Part shown: positions 12,601 through 32,735 of the stretch, one piece after another | Layout of the letters: each line of letters starts with the position of its first letter | Numbering within the stretch: position 1 is the stretch's first letter | NCBI RefSeq assembly: GCF_040436345.1 | Contig: NC_133230.1 | Location: 6,655,297-6,719,296, forward strand | DNA length: 64,000 nucleotides | Origin: Pagrus major | Taxonomy: Eukaryota; Chordata; Actinopteri; Spariformes; Sparidae | Direction of reading: 5' to 3' | The notes under the pieces: model-generated | The model's database searches: none | What the model was told of the DNA's origin: nothing | What the model saw: only the letters and a program-made list of their open reading frames with translations | Translations under genes and position numbers: made by a program

Positions 12601-15230
12601 TCAGTGTTTGCTGTCTGCTGAGGCGGAGCGGGAACGTGAACGGGACCGAGAGCGGGAACGAGAACGGGAACGGGACTGTTTGTTCATAGCAGGAACAGGT
12701 GAACGTGAGCGAGACCTGGAGCGAGACTTGGAGCGGGACTTGGAGCGAGACTTGGAGCGAGACTTGGACCTTGAGGGAGATCTGGTGGTGGCCTTGCCTC
12801 CTCCTGATGACTTCCTCTCTGGAGTGCGACTGGCAGACCTGGAGCGGCTCCTGGAACGGTTGCGGCTCCTGGATCGGCTCTTTGAGCGCGAGTAGCTGCG
12901 GGAACGGGAGCGACTCTTGCTGTGACTCCTGAAAGAAGAGAGGTGATTTTTAAGATTCATCCTGTTCACAACAGATCTTTGCACATGTCCCAAATCATGT
13001 CAAATAGTAAAAACAACTCACCTTCTGCTGTCCTCAAAGATTTTCAGCTTGCGTCCATTCAGTTCAGTCCCATCAAGCTTGGCGATGGCATTCTTCATGT
13101 CACTGCGAGATGCGAACTCAACCACTCTGTATTAAAGCAGAAACATTAATTAGGACCAAACCCTGTAGACAAAATGGCAATTTGAGAAGTTTGACAACAG
13201 ACGAATAACTCACCCTTCATTTTTGTTGGGTCTGTGAGCGTCCACAAAGGTAACTTCACCTGCTTTTCTCATCAGGTCTTTCAGGTCCTGTTTCAAAGCA
13301 TAGAGCAGGCTTAGTTACAAAGAACACAACACGAGGTGCCAGTGAGAGCCTTTTCAGACCTGGAGGGAGAGAAGTGAGCAAGCAGCAAGACACCAGCACA
13401 CACTGAAACTTCGGTTATCTAATGCTGACTTTTGTCACTCTGTGATAAGCTCCCATTTCAGTGGAGGGCATGTAAACAAAAGAGCCACTGAAAAAGCTTT
13501 TCGTGGACAAGTGTTGCCTTAACTCTAACAGCTATAATTTCCCCATTTATTGGCTCCATGAATTCGTTTATTTAAGTTTACTCCATAATGAGACGCCTGA
13601 CAGGTAAAGTAGTGAGAATTTTTGGTGCATTTTTACGTAACAGTGTTGGGTTTTGTGACTAAGTATGTGCAATAAATCTGTACAATTATTGGTGGTTGGA
13701 TGTCAAAAATCCTGTGAATAAGTGGACAAGAAAATTGATCTAGAGTTTTTTTATTTATGTGAACTATGAAAATTAGTTGGCTCAAGACTCAAAGAGTTTA
13801 CTTGGTAAAACTACCCCCTTCCCATTTGAGACTGCAACTCTACACCCCGTTACCACCCGACCCTAAACAAACCCAATCACATGAGTTTTATGCTACTTAC
13901 CGCTCCATACCCAGGAAGATATTAGCATAGAGCCACTTGTCCAAATAGCAAATGGGAACCAATGCAGTGTTAAGCCCTTGAGAAACGACCCCGGCCTTGA
14001 CTCAGCATCCGGCCTCCACAAGTAAGGAACCACCAGAGAGCAAGTAGGGGGAGGGGTGTGTGCCCGACTCAACACCCCCCCCAGCTCCATCAGCAACAGA
14101 AAAAGACCCAAACGGGAGAGTGTAGGGACCGTGGATTTGAGGGGGGTTACAGCAGTCGGGGATGCCAGCCCACAGAACCTCCAGACTGTGGCTACGGACC
14201 TCCTAAGGCTACCGTATCCTGCGCTAGACCACTTTCACCCGCTACGGGGCCCAGCCAAGACTTTAGACCGGCGGCAACTGCGTGTAAGGAGAGGCACCAA
14301 ATGGACACTATTCAGAAAAAAAAACAACCAGGAGAGGGCGCTACACACTTCTGACACCTACGTTGAAGGTGTGCATTCACCTCTGATATAAAGGAAACCA
14401 TATCAGAGCAGCCGTTAAAAAACAACTAAATGTTTTTGGTTAGAATGCCCATCAGCAGCTGTAATGTGCTTTTGTCTGGAAAAAAATGTAGATGAAGCAA
14501 AATTAAAAAAATAAAAATAAAAAAAACACTAGGGGCTTTCTATTGTGATCTGCCAATTAACTATTAAGTATTTTTTGTGAAATCTGAGTAGAGACAAATT
14601 GACCCGAATGCTGCTTCATTTAAAAAAAGAAATGTAACAACAGTGTGATAGGATTATCTTTTAAAGCTTGTGTTGTAAGATACATAAAGATTAGTGATCT
14701 CTTACCTGCCAGCTAATCCGTGAAGAGAGGTTCTCCACGATGAGTCTATGGTCGGTTCGCACAGGAGGTCCATACCTGTCCGGTCAACAGGGAAAAAAAA
14801 TAGAGAGAACTTTTAAACTACATTTTCCTGGAATAATGGATGGACAAATGTTCAACTCTGGTGGTTGTAAATGTGTCCAAATCAAACTGGAAAGTCCTAA
14901 GTGTTAAATACGGGCTGTTAAATCCAGCTGAATACATTCTCACAGACAGTTTTGCGTCATGACAGCGGTTATATTTACCTACTCTGCCAGCCTAAAGGCT
15001 GTTTCAATATTTGAGTTTGACTGAGTGGCGGAACATTGGGTTCACATTAATTACTAAGAGTAACGTCAGACATCTTTTTATGTACATTTTCTTTCACATG
15101 ATGGCAATTATTCCTGTTTAGCAAGCTGTTTTACTTAACTCTTAGCTTCAACCAGTTTGGTGAAACCAGGTTACACAAAAGGCATTATTAAGCAAAGGTA
15201 CCTGGATCCACTGCTGCGAGATGGGCGATA

Positions 15231-15261
<31 letters not shown>

Positions 15262-16100
15262 AAACGTCCCATTCCAGGGCCGCCACCTCTGCCTCTTCTG
15301 GAGCGAGCGTGCTCGATTGTGACTCTGAAAAGAGAAGCAAGAAATACTTAGTTATAATCCTTAGATGAACTACAAATTAAATGTTACAAATATGTCTATG
15401 AAAAAGAAAATGTCAGCTGTTGATTGTTAGAAAATGATAGGTAAGAAGTCGTGTAGACATTTAGAAATCTGTGTGGGCTGACTCAAATAATTTATTGGAT
15501 TAAACACAACACACTGCAACAACATCATGAGTGATTTCAGCACCATGACTTATTTATGTCCTCACAGCTTGGTGGGAGTAACGTGTCTCCCAAGCTCCTC
15601 AATTCAAGATGTTACAAGAGTTACACCAAAGCTGGTTTAAGTGTTTGGGACGTTACCAAAAACAAAACAGTTTTGCATGAGAAAAACCTACTGTGATGGT
15701 CGTCAGCTGCACCCAGTTTCAGTTACACGCCCACCATTCAGTGAGAGTGACCATGTCAGAGTAAAGGACTCAGAACAAAGGAACCATCCAAGACTAGGTC
15801 ATTACCTTTCACTGCATAATTCCTTTCCATTCAACTCGTACACAGCGTCATCTGCATCTCTGTGGTCATCAAATTCCTGAGGAGAGATGAAACCAAAGGT
15901 TTGTTTGTTGTAAAGACGAAAAAACAGGACAGGTTAAAACCCACAATCCACACAAAGTGCTCAGTCACACTCACCACAAAGCCAAATCCATTCTTCAGGT
16001 TGATCTCCCGAATCCGTCCATATCCCTTGAAAAACTTCTCCACGTCTCGCTCTCTGGCGTGTGGGCTCAAGCGGCCGATGAAGACGCGACAACCACTCAT
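12601..16100 (-). CDS. srsf5: SR splicing factor 5 (Srsf5)
   Basis: This is a nuclear SR protein that binds exonic enhancers and regulates splice-site choice. Seven coding exons (minus strand) are 16100-15975, 15876-15806, 15324-15202, 14775-14706, 13287-13214, 13126-13022 and 12928-12601. They join in frame to 298 aa (human about 272). RRM1 has RNP2 VFIGRL (6-11) and RNP1 NGFGFVEF (37-44). A Gly-rich hinge contains ten consecutive Gly (88-97). RRM2 is the SR-type pseudo-RRM with the SWQDLKD signature (128-134). Residues 190-298 are an RS domain of long Arg-Ser and Lys-Ser runs. The [11 protein letters not shown] start and RRM2 sequence separate SRSF5 from SRSF4 and SRSF6. Teleosts have srsf5a and srsf5b and I cannot tell which this is. 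Confidence 0.95.
13288..14705 (-). other. srsf5 long intron with decoy exon candidate
   Basis: This 1.4 kb intron separates the RRM2-part exons ending in SWQ and starting DLKD. It is the longest intron within the srsf5 coding region. On the minus strand it contains a strong donor (GGAGCG then GTAAGTAGC, exon end at 13901) preceded by about 150-200 bases of GC-richer sequence unlike the rest of the intron (13900-14360). Vertebrate SR genes commonly carry poison exons, so this may be one. It may instead be an old unclassified insertion. Confidence 0.3.
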
Positions 16101-17350
16101 TGTAATCTGCTGAAATGGGAAAACACGAGACTTGGTAAACATTAAACCAGAAAGTGGAGTAAAGATAGCTTAATATTTGACGCATGAAGGTCAGTATGTT
16201 GACCTCACATAGCCATTTAGTAAATTTTAGCCAGAGAGGCTTCCAAGCAACATGACTGTATTTGTTCATAAACACTGTAAATTGATTTCTGGTTTGTGAA
16301 ACACTATTTTGAGGTCAGAGAAGTGTTACATTAGCCAAGTATAGACTGAGAATGACAAACATGGTTAGCATGAAAGCCACATTAGGTTTGGTCGAGCCAG
16401 TTTCAGTGCAGTAGTTTACTTTCACTCCGGATTCACCAAAAGCCCGAAACTAATGTCCCAGCTTATCAGGTGCATCTTACATCCAGATACAAAGACTCCT
16501 ACCTAACTAAAGATCTTCAAAACTGATTGTTGGAGCTTTCTAACACGATAGTATTTCAATATATATGTACATTTTAGAGGTAGTAGTGTAATTTGACTAC
16601 ACTTACATTACACTAGGATGTTTTGTCTTACCTTCTTGATGCACATAGGGTGGACATCATTTTAAAAACACTTTTCATAATTTAAAATATCTCAACACCA
16701 CAAACTACAGTAGCAAAGGTTTATTAAGTATTTTTTTTAAAAATACCCCTAACAATAGCCAGCTTACAATCGATGGGACCGTAGTTATTTCGATTGGAAA
16801 TCAACGGTTAAGGCCCAACTTTAGCCAGCTAGTTAGCATTAGCTACGAGGGACACGCTGCGGTAACTAGGCTAATCGGCTACTCCTTAATGCGCTCAATT
16901 ATACCGTAAATTCGCGTCAAAACGTGCTCGATTGAATCTAAATTAGTACCAAATGCCATCCCAGTTAAGCTGTTTGATATTTACTGAAATGTGGCGATCT
17001 TTAACCGGCTTAAAAACGGGTTTCGTGTTTGGCGTGGCGCGTCCACGCCGGCCGCAGCTCGCCTTGAGGTCGACTTCAGCTAGTTAGCTACGCGAGCTAG
17101 CCACCTAGCGTTAGCTTACAAAGACGTTACTGCTCAGAACATTCGAGCACCGCGGCTCGCTAATTGAAAACCCGCAGAGTTAATGCAAATATTTAACATT
17201 AAACAAATGCGATTCTTACCGTGTATGGTTTTCCTCACACCGTCTCCGTTTTTTGTGTTGTTTACGTCGCTGGCGTGCTGCAACTTTGACCGTCTCGTCT
17301 GAGCTCGGCTCGATATTAAAATGGCGAGCGAGTCGAAAGAGCGGGGAACA
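16101..17350 (-). other. srsf5 5' leader: exon 1, intron 1
   Basis: The ATG exon is preceded by an acceptor written CAGCAG (16112-16107), only 4 to 9 bases upstream of the ATG at 16100 depending on which AG is used, so the leader must be spliced. A good donor (ACG then GTAAGAATC) ends a non-coding first exon at 17220, and its 5' end is probably near 17300-17390, where CpG content rises. An ETS-type word (CGGAAGT on the minus strand) lies at 17403-17397. First-exon limits are inference. Confidence 0.6.
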
Positions 17351-17459
17351 GGAAACGCTGCTACACTCACGTTGCCAGTTTGGGGGTTGGTCATTAACTT
17401 CCGCAGTTAATGCGTAACTTGGTTAGAGTAGAAAACTTTGCCCCTTTCGCCGCCCACAC

Positions 17460-20400
17460 ACACACTACAGAGGTTATATTAACCTGTCGTGGTTAAATAC
17501 ACACAAATAAACAAGAATCTGTTTGCCAATGAAGGAAATTGGCGGAGCTTTTTAGATCTACACGAAGAGGGATGCGACACGGATTTGGCAACCCACTCCA
17601 CAGTCTCTAAAGCAAGCAGCAGAGCTGGAAAACATCTGATGTGTTACAGTATTTTAAATCACCTGCTCACAGTCCCATGTTATTATTTATGTTTTTTTAT
17701 GTATTGCTCCTTATTTTAAATCAAAAAACATTAGTATCCTTTTATTTGCTAAAATACTTTTGTCACCACCTACTGTATATTTAGGCATATAGCCCAAATG
17801 AAACAGGATTTTTGAGGGAGACACCGACATTGATATATGAGTTAAGTTAAAAAGAAAACAGATAATGATACATAAGTACGTAACTCAAACAAAATCTTTC
17901 ATCAGGCTCCTATACATTTGTTTTCCAAAGACTTGTGACCAAAATAAGTACAAAGCGAGATGTTTTATGGATAAAAAATAAATGTTTCTGTGCTCTGTTG
18001 TGGACAAAAACTCTCAATTGTTAGACTTATCTTCAGCATTTCTCTACAGCAATTTCTTGTTAATTATTGGCAAACATATACACTAACAATGATACATCTA
18101 TGATTACCTGATATTGGCCCATATGTTGGAACAATTGGCATCTAGAAATTGTTAATATATAAAATGAAATGTCTGGTTTGTAGCTTATCTAGTGCAAGTA
18201 AAACTATTTAAAGTTAAACATCTGACAAATCAAATTAATGTGTCATATTGCTGCTAAAATGTACGTATGAATAGGCCACCTGTTGAACTAATACTCCAAA
18301 CATACAGCTGCTGCTAACTGAGGCTGCCATTAGCCAGTTAGCTCAGTTAGCAGTGCAGCTAGCAGTGTGGGAGCTTGGAAACCACGGGACTGTCTGTGTT
18401 TACACCGGAGCTTTGGAAAAGACAGAGGCCAGGGCTAGCTGGTTTAGCATGCTAACTCCAGTAGATATCTCTGCAACACAGCACATAGACGTCACAACGT
18501 AAAAACTGTTATTTCTTCACATCCTGGCGATAATTTTAGTTATTTTTTTGCCATCTTACGGTATATATTGTTTAATTGCCCACCCCTACCCATCCTTTAG
18601 GTTACAACAGAAGAGGCAAAACATTTCTTTGTTATTCTGTCTCTTTATTCTAGTACTATATCATCATTCTTGAAATTGTCTTGGGTTAGGAAAAGGAAAT
18701 ACAAGGTTAAGGTTGACACAGTACGATAGAAAAAAATACCTGTCTGGTTTGCTCTGTAGAAAGTGCCAAAGACTGGAATACTGGAATACTGATCACTGTA
18801 CAGCTCCCTTCAACTCAAAACGTATACCAAAAGATCTGAACACAATACACTTGGTGAAATGTAAGACTACGTCTAAAATAAATAAGAATATAGCTTATTT
18901 AAGAACACGAGGAAGAAGTCAAATGATTAATTTGCACTTTCAACCCCATTTATGAAGGTGTTCAGCGGGAATGAGACGAATGCCACTATGAGGAGTCGTG
19001 TGAGTTCCTTCCTGAGAGAGGGCAGCTGTTGTTCAGCACACTACAGCAGGAGGGATGGGAGGAGATTCAAATCACACGTGGACCTGTTCACTGAGCGGCA
19101 TGAATTAAAATGAGTAAAACTACAAGGAGCCGATGTTTGTCATCACCATTATAATTACCACCCTCACTAAGGTCAGAGGGGGGTGGTCGCTAATGGGGCT
19201 GTTTACCTGCATGAATGCTGAAACCACGATGACTACAAATAACCTTATGACATCATATTTTCCCTTGATGAGAAACTGATCTCCTCATTGCAACGAACAA
19301 AACTTCAGAAGTAACTTTTAAAAAGGTTCGTTTACGATCAGTAAAATGCTTTGTATCCGTAAACATGTAACGTTTCAGTTCACAGTCGACATAAATCATA
19401 AAAACATTTTTTTAAAAAGTGGTCTTAAAGGAATAGTTTGACATTTTGAGACATACACTGTTTTGACTGACTCCACTCTTGTGCCTCTGGGATAAATACC
19501 TAGCTTTAGGCAGCAGCTGGTTAGCTTAGCTTAGCATAAATACTGGAAACGGGGAAGTAGGGGTGCTGAGGCCTTACAAAAAACAACACACGTCCCCATT
19601 TTTACACACAAAAAAGAAATAACTTCATGTGTACCATAGCCGAATTATCAAAAAGGTCCAAATGATTAAGAATTTGTCGTAGACAGCGTTTCACAAAGTT
19701 TATGAAGTTTCTCCTGACACAACAACAACAAAATTGAGTGATTTTTTTAAGGGAGGCTGGGGAATTTCTCTCCCTCTTCATCTTCTTGCTATTTTTGACT
19801 GCAGTTGCTGGGGCTGCTTTGACCTATAGTATGTCGGTGTTCAAGTTTGCTGTCTGCTGTCGTCATTAGCAACCTGAACTGTGACTGACAAGCATGAGAG
19901 TGGTATCAATCTTCTCATCTAAGTCTCAGCACGAAAGCGAATGAATGTATTTCCCAAAATAAAGAAACTATTGCTTTAAGGACGGCTGTAATTTAAAGGA
20001 GAATACTGATTTTCTTGCTTGCTCTCTCATGGCAGCTCAGTCTTGGTGGAAAAAAAAGTGATAAAACCAGAATCCCCCAGGAAACATTCTCTGGGTGTTA
20101 ATGTACATTTCCTAGCCTGGAAGTTATCGCACCGTTATAATATAAAGACCATTTGGATATAAAAGCGTAGACAAAAATTGTACTGGGTCACAAAGTCAAT
20201 AATTGTCAGTTTAGCAGCTTGACTTTCTTTGTGTTTGTGTCTCTGAGATGTTGACAGATAGTGACTGGGCTGCCCGAGGCCGTGTGAACGGCCACTGTTT
20301 AGATTGAGGAGTGTTTGCCCTTGATTGTTTTTACAACAGCCAGTTTAGTGTTTAAAACAGGTCCCAGGTTTCATCATTTCTTTTTACAAAAGGAAAAGGA

Positions 20401-20960
20401 GAAGAAATACTTGATGATATGATCAGAAGTGTGGCGTCTCAGTTTATGGTTTGTCAAATTCTTTCAACATGCAACATTTTAACGAGCTCAAGCAGAACTC
20501 GAGGGAACAATCGGATCCTCTTCACCTTCTAAAATGGCCCAAAAGTTAAATATTTAGGTTCCACACAAAGAAAGCAGAGTCAACAATATTAACTGAAGGC
20601 CACATAGAGGTTACTGAATGAGAACTTGTTGAAACTGAGCAGATTAGCAGTTCTCTGTCACTATAAGTAGCCTCGGGTGTCTATCTAGTTATTCTACAAA
20701 AGCAGCTCTGAAGGCAGGGCAGGGAACAAGGCTGACAAAGGTTTAAAAGTTCATGGAAAAGACTAACAATAACATACTACAAACTTCAGATCTACAATAG
20801 TTGTTGTCGAGTCTGAGTCACGCTTCGGCGCTCAGGGCTCAGGTCAAAGTCTGCCTTCGTCATCCTGTCATCTGTATAAAGGACGGGCAGGGTCTCTGTG
20901 GGTCTGAAGTCTCTGTTCATGAAGAGGGAACTCTTCTTTTTCCTGCCTCTTTACTCAGAG
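17460..20960. other. intergenic and probable desi2 3' UTR
   Basis: No coding gene can be supported between srsf5 and the desi2 stop. The right part is presumably desi2 3' UTR, which is long in other vertebrates. A minus-strand AATAAA lies at 18649-18644, but nothing shows the transcript reaches it. A 555 bp TTAA-bounded foldback element fills 19425-19979. The stretch 18300-18450 has the GTTAGC/GCTAGC words common in percomorph repeats. Confidence 0.5.
19425..19979. repeat. TTAA-bounded foldback element, family A
   Basis: The left end reads TTAAAGGAATAGTTT and the right end reads AAACTATTGCTTTAA, so the termini are inverted repeats. The similarity extends inward over about 30 bases, and both ends carry TTAA. 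The interior has the percomorph repeat words GGTTAGCTTAGCTTAGCATAAA. Length is 555 bp with no open frame, as in a non-autonomous DNA transposon (MITE). A second partial copy lies at 24268-24560 and a fragment at 5251-5360. Confidence 0.75.
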
Positions 20961-21068
20961 GACAAACAGTATGAGGTCAGGTGGTTGTTCAAGCCTACTA
21001 ATGCCACTTGAGCCACGAGCAGAGGTGGCAGGAAGGTCCAGAGGTCAGCGTATGAATGTGGGGCCCGT

Positions 21069-28773
<7,705 letters not shown>

Positions 28774-29640
28774 GATTTAAACCTGAGCTGGAAAGGCAAA
28801 CGTCCCCACCCTCCACGTTTTACGGTCGTCGGGACCTCCACACCCTCTGAAGTCACAGGGCCACACGGCGGACGCAGGGCGCAGCGGGCAGGCGTCTGCT
28901 GGAGGGATGGAGGCTGCTCATTCCCCCGCAGGGCAGCAACTGTAAAGCGCAGGAAAATGTCCCAAAACAAACAGGTCAGGTGAAGCTCAGAGAGGATGCC
29001 ACAGAGCCATTTCAGAGAGTGAGGTCGGGGGGAGGGAGGGAGAAAGCCTGAAACTCAGATCCCAGCAGGGCAGAGCGAGGTGCAGGACGCGAGGACGCGG
29101 CCCATCTCCAAAAAAAAACCCCTCCAATAATCAGGAGGTGTATTTGTAAAAAATCAGAGCACACACACAGCAGCTCAAACACAAATTCACACGAGACCCT
29201 TCAGAGGTGATAACGCGCTCCGGAGCGGACAGGAGAGGGCCTGCGAGTGTTGAAATCTGAAGCGGGCGCGCTGCTCTCATCGTGGGCGAAAAGGCGACAG
29301 CTAGGGCGGACGGATGTCAGCGATGGAGGCGGAGAGCGGGCCATCCTCACGCGGCAGGATGTTGCAGCAGCTGTGGGAGACGACTCCGGAGCCACGGTGG
29401 TTAATTACAGCTGATGGAGGAGCGGAGGTGGGGTGGAGGGGAGGGAGGGAGTCAGGTTCACCAGCAGCATCCCCGGCCGGTGCTGCCTCTACAGCTGGCC
29501 CGCATCCAGCATCCTCTTCTTCGGCTGGTGGACACAAACCTCCCCGACATGACTCTGATGATCCAAACCCGCTCGATGGAAGGTTTTTCAGATGTGTTTC
29601 ATAAAAAAAAAGTAGTGAAGCAGTGAGATCCCTCCGTGCG
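28774..29640 (-). promoter_or_regulatory. desi2 5' UTR / promoter region
   Basis: Upstream of the desi2 ATG the sequence becomes rich in G+C and CpG, especially 29040-29560, consistent with a CpG-type promoter and leader. The overlapping open frames here on both strands lack splice or family support. No TATA box is evident. The transcription start is not determined. Confidence 0.45.
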
Positions 29641-30284
29641 CTGCGGCTGGTCTCCGGCTCTCTGCCTCTCTCTGTCCGTCTCCCTGTGGTCGGGACTGAA
29701 GCGTTAGATTACATCATATCTGCCTCCGAGGCAGCATCCTCCAACAGCTGATGAGACAACAGAGCTGCTGGTGGGTGTACAGGAGCACATTTTGTTACAA
29801 AACACACCACTTTTACTATTTCTGCCAACCAGGGGCCGTGTTGAGATTCATTTTCACCTCCGTGCTTTGTCTAAAACACCATTACGACTACTCGACAAGA
29901 CAATGCTGAGTGGGTTAGACAATGCACTTTATTTTTTATGAGGATTGTTTTATTCGCCAGTACGCAAATTTGCGACTACCACTCGACTACTACTTTATAT
30001 TTAATGCAACAATAGACGACAACAGGTTGTTATGTGTTTATTCTAACAGCTTAGAATAAGACAAGGGGTCGCTAAAGCAAGTCTGATTCATTTTACTCTC
30101 CAAGACATCTATAATTAAATAGTTTCCCCCCATTGTATTATGATCATAATAATAATAAGTATGATTTATTTATTAATGTATTCAGAAAGAACCCAGTTTT
30201 TGTCAAATTCAAGTGTCCGCTTTTAATTTGAAGGTACTCTGACAACATCCGGTGTTGCGCAATCGTCGCTAACTTTATGTTAGT

Positions 30285-30680
30285 CTGTCCAAAACTGAGA
30301 TTTACCAAAAAAAACTGAGTTTTTCAAACAAAATTTGATGTATTATGTCAAAACTTTGACTTATTGACAACATTATGAGATTAAATAGCCTACTTACTAT
30401 CAATATCTCGTAATTTTGGATTATTAATCTTATTTTTGAGGAACAAAATCAAGATTTTAACTCAGCTTTTCATAATTTAATTTATTTATTATCTCATTTG
30501 AGGTACAAAACAAAGATTTTAACTAAGCTTCTCATTATTTAATTTATTGAATATCTTATTTGACACAGTAAAATATTTAGATTTTGTATCTTTTACTTTC
30601 GACTTCATAGTTCTCGTCTTGATTTGCCAACTCTTTAATTTTTAGACTTTTTGTTGAGTAAATCCCAATTTGGTAACACT
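30285..30680. repeat. degenerate AT-rich tandem stretch
   Basis: Units such as GATTTTAACTCAGCTTTTCAT and its variant with TAAGCTTCTCAT recur, along with TTATCTCATTTGAGGTACAAA-like words. It resembles the minisatellite at 27829-28412 but is more decayed. Confidence 0.5.
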
Positions 30681-31603
30681 TTATTAATATTTATTTAACT
30701 GTTAAAGGTGTAATATGTAAGATAGAGAGTCGAAGTCTCGCCCCCTTCCAGTTTCCCTCATGGCCTTATGTCTGAAAAAATATGTATGGTAGTGAAAAGA
30801 GAGAAACAAATATTATTTTGCCAAATGTTTTGTATATTCTGAAATAAAAAACACGAGACAAAACCAGGTGAATTCAACATGAATTTTAATACAGCAGGTG
30901 CTTCGATGTAAAACACACAGTATTTGCATAATTTATTAGTGCTTCTGATCGACGTTTTTTTCTGGCATAACTGCACATATTCACAATCGCACTCGGCAGA
31001 GCAACATGAAATGTATTTACAGACAATGACGGCCACACAGTCGGAGACAACTGCTTGATAGACGCTCTGCAGACTGAAACATGTGGACAAATACACCCGG
31101 CACACACAATTCACTTATTCATCTGTTACTGGAGGAGCTCCATGATTGTGGCTAGTGCAAAAAATATTCAAAGTTGTCGACGGCTAAAGAAAACGTCACC
31201 TTTTAAAGTGAACTGACTCAAGCTGCTCGTCAGTATTAAGCTGTTGACCCTTCACATAAATGAACGACTCCATCAGAACATGCTTCATATTTCATTTTCA
31301 CCCCACGACAAGCAGAAGGTGCGACGTGACTTTTAAGCACTGGCCTCGATGCTGAATCCTGTTTGAAACGGTCTGAACGAAACATAAACACGGCAGCTGC
31401 GATCGAGTGTTACGTAATGAGCTGCCCAACACGTGACGATGTATTAATCTAAGGAATGATTTGTTTGATACAGATTCAATGGTTCACCCGGAGTGACCAT
31501 GTGACCCTTTAGAAGAAATCCTTCAAAGTGAAACTACTTGGTGATAATCTAGTGAAGTGTGTTTTGTTTTGAAAAGTCTGGTGATAATCTATATTTTCTT
31601 ACA

Positions 31604-32348
31604 GTCGACAGTAGAGCTGCGACGAATAATCGATTAGTTGTCAGCTACTTTGATAATCAATTAATTGTTTTGAGTAATTTTTTAAGAAAAAGTCAAAATT
31701 CTCTGTTCCAGTTTCTTAAATGTGAATATTATCTCCCTCTCTTTTTTTTCCCTTTTTACTCCTCTATGACAATAAACTGAATATATTTGGGTTGTGGACA
31801 AAACAGACATCTGAAGGCGCCATCTTGGGACATTTTCCCCTATTTTCTGACATTTTGTGGACCAAACTAGGGCTGCAACTAACAGTTATTTCATTGTCAA
31901 TTAATGTTATTTTCTTGATTAATTAAAACTACGTGTTTAGTCAAAAAGAGGTCTGCAAATTGTCAAATCAGTGTAGTCTTAGATATTATCGAATATCGCT
32001 TTATTTGCCATCATTTGCAATATTTTTCACAATATCGAACAGCTGTTACGATATCTTTAGGCTTTTGTTTTGAAAGGGAACGGTTATGTTATTATCATTA
32101 TATAAGATGACGTCCACAAGTGTCTTGTTTCATCCATAACCCAATAAAAATATTCAGTTTCCTGTCATAGAGGAGTAAAGAAACCAGAAAATATTCACAT
32201 TTAAGAAGCTGGAATCAGAGAGTTCTGACTTTTTTCCCTTTAAAAATGACTCAAACTGATTAATGGATGATAAAAAGTACTTGCAGATTAATTTAGAAGT
32301 TGACAACTCGTCGATTATTCGCGAAAATAATCATTCAACTAACAGTGG
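31604..32348. repeat. back-to-back pair of one interspersed repeat
   Basis: The left copy (31604-31868) begins GTAGAGCTGCGACGAATAATC and reads inward through TTCTTAAATGTGAATATT and CCTCTATGACAATAAACTGA. The right copy (31869-32348) begins GGGCTGCAACTAACAGTTAT and contains the reverse complements of those words (TCATAGAGGAGTAAAG, AATATTCACATTTAAGAA) near its right end. The two are therefore in opposite orientation. The right copy also has about 120 extra bases near 31970-32090. No coding frame is present. Both belong to a repeat common in percomorph fish, whose own termini are inverted. Confidence 0.7.
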
Positions 32349-32735
32349 ACCCATTAAAAGACCAAAACCAGCAATGAATTGTTTTCACGATCAAGTACTG
32401 TTTGATGTATCTGATTCCTCTGAGCCACAGAGCTCCATTTTTGTCCACAAACTATTAAAAAACGCATCAAGCTGTGTTCCTGCTCCTCGTTAGAGCACCG
32501 AATGTGTTAATCCGCAGCTGAAAATAGTCACCAACTAATACATCACTTCCTGCTGTGTGGGTGATGTTTGCTCAAACCTATAGTGCCCACCAGACTGAGG
32601 AACCCATAGAGGCACTTTTCAAAGTGAATGAATGGGCCTGTGGATGAGGAAGGTACTGAAAGACGGACTAACTCATTACTGGTTTGGGGCTTTTTGTTGA
32701 CGATAAGAAAACACACATCATCAGCAGCCACATCC

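Larger units (their letters stand above)
29641..32735. other. intergenic, desi2 to synj2bp
   Basis: No gene can be supported. The region includes a degenerate AT-rich tandem stretch (30285-30680) and two adjoining, oppositely oriented copies of one interspersed repeat (31604-31868 and 31869-32348). The rest is unique AT-rich sequence. Confidence 0.55.

Noticed and set aside
12590-12895. Plus-strand open frame rich in Arg-Glu and Leu-Glu-Arg repeats
   Set aside because: It is the complement of the srsf5 RS-domain exon; the repeats reflect antisense reading of Arg-Ser codons.
14056-14391. Overlapping plus-strand open frames in the srsf5 intron
   Set aside because: No splice context or family match; they fall in the GC-richer block that may be an insertion or decoy exon on the other strand.
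29301-29626. Open frames on both strands near the desi2 promoter
   Set aside because: They are typical of GC-rich promoter sequence. The real desi2 start is the 13-codon exon at 28773, which joins in frame to the rest.
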